This document shows positions 1 through 7,297 of a stretch of 14,235 nucleotides of DNA, one piece after another. A program made the position numbers and the translations under genes. The first letter of the stretch is position 1. Every line of letters begins with the position of its first letter. This stretch comes from an uncultured Eubacteriales bacterium. Lineage in GTDB: Bacteria > Bacillota > Clostridia > Christensenellales > Christensenellaceae. The stretch is from assembly GCA_905193725.1 (NCBI GenBank), contig CAJJPW010000026.1:1-14235 (forward strand), written 5' to 3'. The notes beneath the pieces are model-generated. The model was not told where the DNA came from and made no database searches. It saw only the letters and a list, made by a program, of their open reading frames with translations.

Positions 1-2
1 CG

Positions 3-83
3 TTTCCACTCCAAGAAATTGAGGCCGCTTATGACGTGTTTGAAAACCGAAAGGACGGGGTCATAAAAGTCGCCATTCGGTGA
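3..83 (+). CDS. Zinc-dependent alcohol dehydrogenase, C-terminal end (partial)
   Basis: An open frame runs in from the left edge and stops at TGA 81-83. Its last 26 residues include EIEAAYDVFENRKDG and VIKVAIR, which match the usual C-terminus of medium-chain zinc-dependent alcohol/threonine/polyol dehydrogenases: an 'EAYxxFENRxDGVIKVAI' helix and strand closing the catalytic domain. Only this tail is visible, so neither zinc ligands nor cofactor motifs can be checked and the substrate is unknown. It lies on the opposite strand to the sugar operon, about 10 kb from that operon's first gene, so it is not part of it. The family call rests on a short segment but the match to the remembered consensus is good. 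Confidence 0.7.
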   Translation, partial: FPLQEIEAAYDVFENRKDGVIKVAIR

Positions 84-103
84 GATTTTTTTCACTCTGT
101 ATC

Positions 104-131
104 TTCATTATTAGGCTTATTGATGTATAAT
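104..131 (+). promoter_or_regulatory. Candidate promoter for the zinc-ribbon gene
   Basis: A perfect -10 box TATAAT sits at 126-131, with a weak -35 (TTCATT, 104-109) 16 nt upstream. It follows the dehydrogenase stop and precedes the 215-436 gene by about 80 nt, implying a leader that contains the hairpin at 162-191. The -35 is poor (3 of 6), so strength is uncertain. Confidence 0.45.
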
Positions 132-161
132 AACATCGGATTTTGCTTACGGATATTTGAG

Positions 162-191
162 ATGCTTTTCAAATAGACGCCAGAAAAGCAT
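162..191 (+). promoter_or_regulatory. Leader hairpin upstream of the zinc-ribbon gene
   Basis: ATGCTTTTC (162-170) and GAAAAGCAT (183-191) form a perfect 9-bp inverted repeat with a 12-nt loop, ending 7 nt before the AAGGAGG ribosome site at 199-205. There is no T-run after it, so it is not a classical terminator. It could be a protein operator or a translation-modulating RNA hairpin. Function is inferred from position only. Confidence 0.4.
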
Positions 192-214
192 GAGTTGTAA
201 GGAGGTATGTCTCT

Positions 215-436
215 ATGAAGTGTCCTGTTTGTAGAAACGAAATGGAACAAGGCTATTTACAGTGTAGCTCCAGGCTTTGTTGGGTAAAATCCCCACATGA
301 GGTGTTTCTGATCCCCAAAGAAGGCGAAGTCCTGTTGGGATTTGATATGAACCTTCTCACCCTGCCAGCGTATCTCTGCAAAAACTGTAAAAAAGTACTC
401 ATAGAGTATGCCACATCCAACTATCAAGAAAAATAG
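215..436 (+). CDS. Small zinc-ribbon protein, PF20097 (DUF6487)-like
   Basis: This 73-aa protein starts with ATG at 215 behind a strong AAGGAGG site (199-205, 9-nt spacer). It carries two CxxC knuckles, C3-x2-C6 (MKCPVC) and C55-x2-C58 (LCKNCKK), expected to bind one zinc ion. The segments PKEGEVLLG (34-42) and LPAYLCKNCKKVLIEY resemble the small PF20097-type proteins common in Clostridia, which are usually full length at 70-80 aa, so the gene looks complete. No enzyme motif, signal peptide or membrane segment is present; a cytosolic role is likely but unknown. It is a single-gene unit with its own candidate promoter, a leader hairpin, and a terminator 23 nt past the stop. Family assignment is from remembered consensus. 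Confidence 0.8.
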   Translation: MKCPVCRNEMEQGYLQCSSRLCWVKSPHEVFLIPKEGEVLLGFDMNLLTLPAYLCKNCKKVLIEYATSNYQEK

Positions 437-459
437 CGTTTGATTCCCAGGCTTAAACA

Positions 460-495
460 AAAGCCAAACAGACTTTCCTATTTCTGTTTGGCTTT
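460..495. terminator. Strong stem-loop, probable bidirectional terminator
   Basis: AAAGCCAAACAG (460-471) and CTGTTTGGCTTT (484-495) form a perfect 12-bp stem with a 12-nt loop. It lies between the convergent genes ending at 436 (+) and 605 (-). The T-tract is better on the minus strand (TTTTGTTT after the stem); on the plus strand only TTTCTCTC follows. It probably ends the + gene and also stops minus-strand transcription from the 605-2503 gene. Confidence 0.7.
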
Positions 496-604
496 CTCTC
501 GCGTTGGGCAAGTGCTGTCTTTCGCGCTTGCACGTTCATTTTTTCCAGGCGCTTCCTCTGGTTTTTCCCGTCAGTCGCATCTTTTTTCTTCTTTAACCGG
601 TATT

Positions 605-2503
605 CTATTTGTCTGATTCTGTGTTCTCACAATCCTTTACCATTCGTTCGTACTCGTCCTGCATATCCTGGAGATCCCAATTCTTATGATGGGGCTGTGT
701 ATTTTGGCCAACTGCAGGCTCGTCTTGGGTAGCCGGCTTCTCATACTCCCCTATATTGTATTGATTTTCCATAGGCTGTGTGCTTTCCCTGGGGGGATAT
801 CCCTCCTGCGTCTTTTCCTCCTGGCCCTCAGCCTTTGTGCCCGAACGATCAGCTTCAGGCTGCGTATTTTCCCTTGAATCGCTAGCCTGTTTTTCTTCTC
901 CCGAATATTCAGCTCCTCCTGGGTAGCCCTCTGGCCCGTCGCCCCTTGGCAGATTTTTGGGCGGCTCTTCTGTTTCTTCTTGGGCTCCGCTGATGAGCAT
1001 TTTATAGTTGACAAAGCTCCAAATGACGACGGCGCTGCCAGATATCGCGCTTCTACTGATAGAAAATACGATAATCGACATGATCAAAAAGGCCACTACT
1101 CCATATACAATCGTGATAATTTTCGCCGTTTTTCGCTTCACCGGCCGTTGCCGGATGGCATACCGATAGATAAAAACGGGCAGGGAGTATATGGCGATGG
1201 TGATCAGCAGATCGACCAAGATCCGTTCCGGACGAAATCGATCCATATAATCCTCCTCTCGCTCTTGACGCGATACTGTTGGCTGTCTATTGTCATCTAT
1301 CCTATTTTGCTCCGATGCTATCGTGCCAGTGGGCTCTGGCATCCCAGCGGGCTCAGAGCTCTGGCTCACACTGCTCCCCAGATGATTCTCAGGATACTCT
1401 ACCGTTTCCAACAATGCCTCAAAGTCAGCATAGTTGCTATTGTTCCAAGAGTTGCCACTAAAATAAAAGCAGTACATATAGCCGTTTTCTATTCGCATAA
1501 GCTGTGTCATATCCATCGTGACACCGGAACCCTCATAAAACAGTTCACTCGTGTCTGTATTTATTTTAAAGTAATCATAACCTCCATAAGTAACTTTACT
1601 CACATCTTTGGGGTCCACACCCAAATACACCGCAATTTCTACATCTGACAAAAAGGAATTATCTATTTCTGATCGCTCATGTCCTTGTTTATCCTCTGCT
1701 GACCAGCCACTGTTCCAGAGATCCATAAATCCATACATTATGGTATCCCCTTCCACGTTAGAAGTAAACTTTGCTTTTAGTATCTGCCTTGTGTTTTCCA
1801 GTGGTGTTTCCGACCAATTTGCTGGCACAGTAAACGTTACCCCCGACTGGGATTCCCGATATTCAAATGCCTCTGTCTCAGGTATCGTAGAAGTACGAGG
1901 GGGATCTCCAAATGTAATGCTATCTAGTATATCCAGCAACCTAGCCTCTTCGGAAGCCTCTATTCTTCCATCATAACAGTAAAACAGGATATTAATTGCT
2001 TTTCCGTTATAAACAGTATAGCTCTGGATGCAATTCGCTTGCCCCATACTATCTGCAGAATCTAAAAATATTTGAATGAATTTAGTCTGATCCTGCTGAT
2101 AGAGTCTAGTCAGTGTCACTGTCTGACCTGCACTTTCATACTCTTCTCTTATTGACTCACCCATAGCAGAAAGATAAGAATCACTGATCGTTGCAAAACT
2201 TTCTAAGGTACTATCTTCCACCATAATGTTTATCTCAAAATCCATAAACTCATCAAAAGCTACCAGATAGGCGTTTGCGCCTTCCATCCAAGACGTGAGA
2301 TCCTCTTTTGTCATGTTAATCTGGCTAAACTTGGGGTCGTTTGCATCCGTATCCCGTGTAAATACCACATACTCATCGGGAATTTCCAGCTTCATATCAA
2401 GCTCTTCTATTTCATAAGGCTGCCCCGACAAAGCAAATACCCCCGCTGGCATGACCGTAAGAGCGATCAAGACAACTAACAATCCCCAAATAATCCGTTT
2501 CAT
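605..2503 (-). CDS. Secreted/membrane-anchored protein of unknown function, two extracellular repeats plus C-terminal membrane region
   Basis: The 632-aa protein has a clear signal peptide at 1-24 (MKRIIWGLLVV... ending VFA), which is why ATG 2503 is preferred; an AGAGAGGG stretch precedes it. The open frame extends 30 codons upstream, with possible starts at 2593 and 2575, but these would bury the signal peptide. Residues about 29-198 and 215-372 look like two related extracellular domains, each starting with a strand of the type LDMKLEIPDEY / SGVTFTVPANW, reminiscent of small PsbP/DcrB-like folds. A low-complexity linker (378-425) leads to three probable membrane helices (about 427-449, 460-482, 488-506) and a long charged, Gln/Pro/Glu-rich cytosolic tail (507-632) with repeated TQP motifs. 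I do not recognise a named family. It is monocistronic, with its own promoter at 2733-2761. Confidence 0.75.
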   Translation of the reverse strand: MKRIIWGLLVVLIALTVMPAGVFALSGQPYEIEELDMKLEIPDEYVVFTRDTDANDPKFSQINMTKEDLTSWMEGANAYLVAFDEFMDFEINIMVEDSTLESFATISDSYLSAMGESIREEYESAGQTVTLTRLYQQDQTKFIQIFLDSADSMGQANCIQSYTVYNGKAINILFYCYDGRIEASEEARLLDILDSITFGDPPRTSTIPETEAFEYRESQSGVTFTVPANWSETPLENTRQILKAKFTSNVEGDTIMYGFMDLWNSGWSAEDKQGHERSEIDNSFLSDVEIAVYLGVDPKDVSKVTYGGYDYFKINTDTSELFYEGSGVTMDMTQLMRIENGYMYCFYFSGNSWNNSNYADFEALLETVEYPENHLGSSVSQSSEPAGMPEPTGTIASEQNRIDDNRQPTVSRQEREEDYMDRFRPERILVDLLITIAIYSLPVFIYRYAIRQRPVKRKTAKIITIVYGVVAFLIMSIIVFSISRSAISGSAVVIWSFVNYKMLISGAQEETEEPPKNLPRGDGPEGYPGGAEYSGEEKQASDSRENTQPEADRSGTKAEGQEEKTQEGYPPRESTQPMENQYNIGEYEKPATQDEPAVGQNTQPHHKNWDLQDMQDEYERMVKDCENTESDK

Positions 2504-2732
2504 AGCGCAAACCCTCTCTCTTGTATCTACCTTGACCTCGCTGTTTTTTAGCCTTCTGGACTTTTCCCATTCCATGCTAGGGTTTCCTCTCATTATGTTC
2601 CAATATAGCAGCCCATCTATTGTAAAACGAATGGGCCTTCTATCCCTTTGGAAAGCTATTTTAGGTAGATGCTATTATTTTAATTATTTCTTATGTAATA
2701 CCATGGTGAATCAATTGATAGATGATACAAGT

Positions 2733-2761
2733 ATTTTACTGAATATTGTAAATAAAGTCAA
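2733..2761 (-). promoter_or_regulatory. Sigma-A-type promoter for the 605-2503 gene
   Basis: On the minus strand TTGACT (2761-2756) and TAAAAT (2738-2733) are separated by exactly 17 nt, each 5 of 6 to consensus. Transcription would begin near 2726, giving a leader of about 220 nt before ATG 2503. That leader has a small GCCCAT/ATGGGC repeat near 2612-2637 but nothing I recognise as a riboswitch. Confidence 0.65.
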
Positions 2762-2810
2762 TTATTGTCGAATTATTCTCTTATGTATTGCCCTTTTTTG
2801 TACAGTAACT

Positions 2811-2852
2811 ACAAAAAAAGAAGCCCTCGAGAACAAATCGTCTCAACGGCTC
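2811..2852 (-). terminator. Rho-independent terminator of the sugar operon
   Basis: Arms 2841-2851 and 2822-2832 pair at 9 of 11 positions, and the minus strand then reads CTTCTTTTTTTG. It begins about 30 nt after the stop of the phosphotriesterase-family gene, the last gene of the operon. Confidence 0.65.
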
Positions 2853-2883
2853 CTCTTCCATCTTCATCTCCATAGACGGTGCG

Positions 2884-3855
2884 TTATCGCTTGAAACTGA
2901 AGCAGCGTTTTGGGTTTTCCACGAAAAAGTCTCGTACGAGTTCGTCTGGATCAAAGCCCATCTCCCCTGCCTCTTCCCGAAAGCGGGGTATCCAGGTTTT
3001 GATGATGTATTGATATCCTGGCCCATAGTTGTAGTGGGCTAGATAGCTCTTCCTGGCAAAGTCACCGCTTATGAGTATCTGCTTGCCAAATCCCCGGCGC
3101 ACTAATTCTAAAATGCAGCCAATCCTGGCGGACTCTGGCCCGTATTTCATCTTGCCAATGCCGTCAAAGCACAGATAGGCGCCCTGTTCCGCCACTTTGG
3201 TGTGCATCCACGTATCTAAGTTCCGATCCATATGTCCAAAGCTGACGTGAGAAAGCTCCACGCCTTCTTCTTTGAGATAGGCGATCTGCTCCAGCGCCAT
3301 CGTCCCCGCCTCTGTATGGGAATGCAACGGCGCCTTAGTGATATGGTGTGCGCGGGCAGCAGCCCGCAGCGTTTTCAGCTCCAAGGGACTGATGCTGTTG
3401 TAACCTGTGCCAAATTTGATTTGCCCACAGCGTAAATTCGTGCCGTCCATGCCCTGTTCCACATCTCCCACAATAAAATCTATGAGTTCGTCCATGCTGG
3501 CCCTATCGATCCACTGGGCAAAGGTGTACTCTTTGCCCGGCACTTTGGCATCCCAGAGGATCCCCTTGTTGAATCCCGCTGTGGCGATGATCTGCATTCC
3601 CGTCTTGTCGGCGATCTCCTTCACCGGGAGAATATCCCTTCCATAATCAATACATGTGGCGTCCACCACTGTATCCGCTCCGGCATCTTTGAGATCCTGG
3701 ATATCCAGCAGGGATTTATCCTTGTCGTCTAACAGCAGATCATCCTCTTGGTGTTCCCGCCAATGGGGGGGAATGCAGACAATATGCTCATGGGAATAGG
3801 TAAACCCCAATTTTTCAGGCGAGATATCCCCTGTAATCGTTCGAATAAAACTCAT
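2884..3855 (-). CDS. Phosphotriesterase-family metal-dependent hydrolase (possible phospho-sugar lactonase)
   Basis: This 323-aa protein is full length for the PF02126 TIM-barrel family of the amidohydrolase superfamily. All expected binuclear metal ligands are visible: HxH at 22/24 (SHEHIV), a lysine at K147 (GQIKFGTG) in the place of the carboxylated bridging lysine, H180 (LHSHT), H208 (FGHMD) and D265 (SGDFAR). These proteins act in the cytosol on phosphotriesters or, more often, on lactones; some bacterial members hydrolyse phosphorylated aldonolactones. The gene overlaps the kinase stop by ATGA (3852-3855) behind AGGAGG, indicating translational coupling, and it ends the operon. Acting after a sugar kinase makes a phosphorylated lactone or related ester a reasonable substrate, but that is inference. 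Nothing looks truncated. Family is secure, substrate is not. Confidence 0.9.
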   Translation of the reverse strand: MSFIRTITGDISPEKLGFTYSHEHIVCIPPHWREHQEDDLLLDDKDKSLLDIQDLKDAGADTVVDATCIDYGRDILPVKEIADKTGMQIIATAGFNKGILWDAKVPGKEYTFAQWIDRASMDELIDFIVGDVEQGMDGTNLRCGQIKFGTGYNSISPLELKTLRAAARAHHITKAPLHSHTEAGTMALEQIAYLKEEGVELSHVSFGHMDRNLDTWMHTKVAEQGAYLCFDGIGKMKYGPESARIGCILELVRRGFGKQILISGDFARKSYLAHYNYGPGYQYIIKTWIPRFREEAGEMGFDPDELVRDFFVENPKRCFSFKR

Positions 3856-5363
3856 TTCTCTTCCTCCTGGTTGTGATTGATATCTACAAAAATTTCCTTT
3901 AGTGCAGGATACATCTTCTGGTAAACCTCAAAGTTTTTCTCATAGTACTCGGCAAGCTCTGGGTTTTGTACAATGGGCTTGGCCTGATTGAGCTTAGCCA
4001 CTGCCTCTTCCCAGTCCTTATAGGCGCCAATGCCCATGCCAGCCAGTATTGTGGCGCCGATAGGGGCGCTGTCCTTGTGGTTCATCACTGCACATTCGGC
4101 AAAGCCAAACATCGAGGCGAGAATGGAACACCACAGCCTACTCTTGCTGCCCCCTTCCCCGATATTACAGCGCTCTACCTTTACCCCTGCGCTTCTCATC
4201 ACCTCAAACATGTCTTTGCAGGCGTAGCTTACCCCTTCCATAATCGAGCGTATCATATCCCCGGTGGAGGATTTGAGAGATAGCCCCACAAAGGCGCCCC
4301 GGGCGTTGGGATCCGAGTGAGGCACTACCGTTCCCGCCAGATAGGGGAGAAACATCAGCCCTGAACTTCCCGGCTCTGACTGTTCCGCAAAGGCATCCAG
4401 CTGGCTGAACGTCAGATTTTCCGAGACCTCCAGGAACCTATCCCGCATCCAGGAGAGGTTCATCCCCCCAGACATCAGCGGGCCAAACGCGTAGTATTTG
4501 CCGGGGATCCCATGGCACATCTGGTAAAATTTATTGGTATTTTCGTGATGCACCTCGTTCATCGTGACGATCACATGCCCTGCCGACCCGATGGTCACAC
4601 TGGCGACTCCTGTCTCAATGGCGCCCGTGCCAATGGAAGTGCAGGCCATATCTGCCCCGCCGCACACCACCGGCGTCCCTGCCTTGATCCCTGTGAGCGT
4701 CTCAATCTGCCTGGTAGTCTCGCTCACCACCTCATGGGACCAGCGAATCTCGGGGAATTTCTCCAGGCTCAGCCCTACCTTTTCCACCTCTGACATCCAC
4801 TTATGGGTGGCATAATCCATCATGGACGTTCCCGAGGCGTCGCTTACGTCTGTGGCGATGTGCTCGGTGAGCTTCATGCGGATATAGTCTTTGGGCATGA
4901 CCCACTTAAATGTCTCCTCCCAGATCTCCTCTTCCCTCAACCGCAGCCAGAGAAGCTTTGGCGCAGACATCATGCTGGTAAGCGGATTGTAACTCCCATA
5001 TTCCAAACGCTCCCGCACCTCTTTGGGGAATTCGTCCAATATGCTGCCCGAGCGGGCATCGCTATATAAAATGCAGTTGTAAAGCTCTCTCTTTTTCTTG
5101 TCAATGGGAATCACGCCGTGCATCTGGCCGGAAAGTCCAATCGCCCCAATGTGATCTGCAGATTTGGGGTACTCCACAAGGCATTCTTTGATGGCCAAAA
5201 TGGTGCTCGTCCACCAGATAATCGGGTCTGTCTCGATCCAGCCATGCCTGGGCGTATAGATGCAATACCCCTGTTTGCCTATGGCCAATATTTCTCCCGA
5301 GTCAGAATCCGTTATGGTCACCTTTACGCTAGAAGTGCCCAAATCAATTGCCATTAAATCCAT
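3852..5363 (-). CDS. FGGY-family carbohydrate kinase, xylulokinase-like
   Basis: The 503-aa protein begins at ATG 5363, 8 nt behind AAGGAGG; the open frame continues 13 codons further upstream but without a ribosome site and into the preceding permease gene. FGGY features run in order: the N-terminal phosphate loop MAIDLGTSSVKV (4-15), GWIETDP (41-47), GLSGQMHG (76-83), SDARSG (101-106), DASGTSMMD (175-183), catalytic Asp D238 in CGGADMA, the xylulokinase-type PHSDPNARGAFVGLS (348-362), and the ATP-binding segment GEGGSKSRLW (402-411). The set is closest to xylulokinases, though EGG replaces the usual GGG, and its neighbours are not xylose genes, so the substrate may be another ketose, polyol or sugar acid. 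It transfers the ATP gamma-phosphate to the imported substrate. It lies 13 nt after the permease gene and overlaps the hydrolase gene. Confidence 0.88.
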   Translation of the reverse strand: MDLMAIDLGTSSVKVTITDSDSGEILAIGKQGYCIYTPRHGWIETDPIIWWTSTILAIKECLVEYPKSADHIGAIGLSGQMHGVIPIDKKKRELYNCILYSDARSGSILDEFPKEVRERLEYGSYNPLTSMMSAPKLLWLRLREEEIWEETFKWVMPKDYIRMKLTEHIATDVSDASGTSMMDYATHKWMSEVEKVGLSLEKFPEIRWSHEVVSETTRQIETLTGIKAGTPVVCGGADMACTSIGTGAIETGVASVTIGSAGHVIVTMNEVHHENTNKFYQMCHGIPGKYYAFGPLMSGGMNLSWMRDRFLEVSENLTFSQLDAFAEQSEPGSSGLMFLPYLAGTVVPHSDPNARGAFVGLSLKSSTGDMIRSIMEGVSYACKDMFEVMRSAGVKVERCNIGEGGSKSRLWCSILASMFGFAECAVMNHKDSAPIGATILAGMGIGAYKDWEEAVAKLNQAKPIVQNPELAEYYEKNFEVYQKMYPALKEIFVDINHNQEEEK

Positions 5364-5376
5364 ATGAAGGTCCTCC

Positions 5377-6339
5377 TTATTTCTCTTTGCTCTGTAGTCC
5401 AAATATCATGAGGATGATGAGGATCACCGCGCCTCTTATCATATGCCTTCCAAAGGTGGGCATTTGCATAATATTGAGCACACTCATTAACACACAGATG
5501 ATAATTGTCCCAGCAATGGTGCCGATATAATCTCCCTTGCCCCCAGATAACAGCGTGCCTCCCATGACCACAGCGGCAATGGAGTTCATCTGGTAGTCCG
5601 TACCTGCATCCAGATAGCTGGTGCCTGTGTACCCCACTAGTATCATGCCAGTAATGGCTGATAATAGCCCGCAGATCATGTAGACGGTGATCAGCGTGCG
5701 GCCCACCGGAACGCCTGCTCTCAGTGCAGCCGGGAGGTTTTCCCCCACGTTATACACATTCCTTCCAAATACCGTCTTCTTCAGCAGGAAAATGGTCAGA
5801 ATGGAGATTGCTATCCATAAAAATACCAAGGGAGACAGCGTCCCCAATACCTTACCGCTCACCATCTCCTGAATGAGTGGCGCCGTATTTCCCTTGGGAG
5901 CGCCTTTGGTGTAAATAAACACAATTCCCTGCAACACACTGCCCATGCCCAAGGTCATCACCAAAGAGGGGATCTTCAAAAAGTGCACGCCTGCACCGTT
6001 GACAAATCCCACGGCAAGGCCGGTCAGTGCCACAACAAAAAGGGCCAGAGGAATGTTGGCATCGCTGCCTCCCATGATTTGAGCGCTCAGCACATTGCCC
6101 AGCGTCACCAAATAAGATACCGAGAGGTCCGTCCCCGCCGTAATGATCACCAGCGTCTGTCCAGCCGCCACAATCCCCAAAAATGCGGCCTGCCTGAGCA
6201 CATTGGATAGATTGTCCATGCTCAGATACCCGGGGGTGATGATCTCTGCCACTACCAACACGATCACCAGCATCCCATAGATGAAGAGTGTGGGCTTATT
6301 CGCCTGAAGCGTACCAATTAACTTATCTTTTGCCGTCAT
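5377..6339 (-). CDS. CUT2 sugar ABC transporter permease, RbsC-like (second permease)
   Basis: A 320-aa integral membrane protein of the BPD_transp_2/RbsC type, with many hydrophobic helices and family motifs: AAGQTLVIITAGTDLSVS (58-75), the IPSLVMTLGMG helix, and the cytoplasmic segment GRNVYNVGENLPAALRAGV, corresponding to the EAA-like coupling loop ('AxGGNxxAARxSGI' in RbsC), followed by VMGGTLLSGGKGD. The start at 6339 has AAAGGAG 8 nt upstream. It follows the other permease by 15 nt and precedes the kinase by 13 nt. RbsC-type transporters often use a homodimer; two distinct permease genes here imply a heterodimeric channel. Substrate is not readable from the permease. Confidence 0.9.
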   Translation of the reverse strand: MTAKDKLIGTLQANKPTLFIYGMLVIVLVVAEIITPGYLSMDNLSNVLRQAAFLGIVAAGQTLVIITAGTDLSVSYLVTLGNVLSAQIMGGSDANIPLALFVVALTGLAVGFVNGAGVHFLKIPSLVMTLGMGSVLQGIVFIYTKGAPKGNTAPLIQEMVSGKVLGTLSPLVFLWIAISILTIFLLKKTVFGRNVYNVGENLPAALRAGVPVGRTLITVYMICGLLSAITGMILVGYTGTSYLDAGTDYQMNSIAAVVMGGTLLSGGKGDYIGTIAGTIIICVLMSVLNIMQMPTFGRHMIRGAVILIILMIFGLQSKEK

Positions 6340-6354
6340 GACTGCCTCTCCTTT

Positions 6355-7293
6355 CTATTTTCGCCTGGATGTTATGGCAATCGCAAATATCAGCAGCACC
6401 CCTTGGGCCACATACTGGTAGAACGTGGATACGCCAGAGAGATTTAGTATGTTGTTGATGATGGAAAATATCATTACACCGGCAAAGGTGCACTCGATCC
6501 GCCCACTGCCCCCTGCAAAGCTGGCTCCTCCTATCACAGCAGCCGTCAACGCCTTCAGCGTCAGAGGGTCGCCGGCAGTGGGGTCGCCCGACCGCATGCT
6601 GCAAGCCAGCATGATGCCTGCAAGGCCCGTCAGCGCGCCAGACAGGATAAAGGCGCGTATTTTTGTCCGATCCACTGAAATACCAGCGCTGTACGCAAAA
6701 AGAGAGTTGCCTCCTACCGCATAGATGGATTTCCCCAGCCGAGTGCGATTGAGCAACAGCCAAAGGCCGATGGTTATGATGATGAATATGGCAAATAGCA
6801 TCTCATCGCTGGCAAAGGGTTTGGCGAATTCCTTTGCAATGCTGCCACCCGGCTTATCTAAAATCGCCAGAGAGCAGCCGTTGAGGACTAGGGATACCGC
6901 CAGCGTGCCAATCAGCGCCTGGATGTTGAATTTCGTCACCAAAATGCCATTGATGAGACCAATTACCATACTCACCAACAGGGAAAGGACAATGCCCGGC
7001 AAAACGCCTAAGGCGCTATCTCCAATGCCCGTGGTGGCGCAAATACAGGTAACCAGGGAAATGCTCGCCCCGATGGAGAGATCCACGCCGCCTATTAAAA
7101 TGGCAATAGTTTGGGCATACGCTGCAATGATAAATGGCATATTTGTGGTAAATATATTGGTCAAATTCTTAATGGATAAGAAGTTCCCATCTAACACTGT
7201 GGATAAAATGATAAAAAACAGCAGCAGCCCGTAAATGGTGTAAACTTCTTTGTTTCTCTTATAGGATTTTCTAACATTACTCAGTGCTACCAT
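6355..7293 (-). CDS. CUT2 sugar ABC transporter permease, RbsC-like (first permease)
   Basis: The 312-aa reading starts at ATG 7293, 7 nt behind GGAGGGG; a start nine codons upstream (7320) would overlap the ATPase gene and has no better ribosome site. The sequence shows RbsC/AraH family hallmarks: an N-terminal basic stretch then a long helix, YAQTIAILIGGVDLSIGASI, NIQALIGTLAVSLVLNG, the coupling loop KSIYAVGGNSLFAYSAGISV, and AVIGGASFAGGSGR. It begins 4 nt after the ATPase stop and ends 15 nt before the second permease, so all three transporter parts are translationally close. It probably pairs with the 5377-6339 product. Confidence 0.9.
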   Translation of the reverse strand: MVALSNVRKSYKRNKEVYTIYGLLLFFIILSTVLDGNFLSIKNLTNIFTTNMPFIIAAYAQTIAILIGGVDLSIGASISLVTCICATTGIGDSALGVLPGIVLSLLVSMVIGLINGILVTKFNIQALIGTLAVSLVLNGCSLAILDKPGGSIAKEFAKPFASDEMLFAIFIIITIGLWLLLNRTRLGKSIYAVGGNSLFAYSAGISVDRTKIRAFILSGALTGLAGIMLACSMRSGDPTAGDPLTLKALTAAVIGGASFAGGSGRIECTFAGVMIFSIINNILNLSGVSTFYQYVAQGVLLIFAIAITSRRK

Positions 7294-7297
7294 ATCA

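Noticed and set aside
447..604. A minus-strand frame past the stop at 605 encoding a Lys/Arg-rich peptide (e.g. KKKKDATDGKNQRKRLEKMN), possibly a gene remnant
   Set aside because: It lacks a ribosome site, overlaps the terminator at 460-495, and matches no family I recognise; composition alone is not enough.
980..1648. Long plus-strand frame of 222 codons opposite the secreted protein gene
   Set aside because: It is antisense to a gene with a signal peptide, membrane helices and promoter; no ribosome site or recognisable domain.
6323..6763. 146-codon minus-strand frame overlapping the first permease
   Set aside because: It is an out-of-frame shadow, rich in His/Arg/Cys, of a clear RbsC-like permease.
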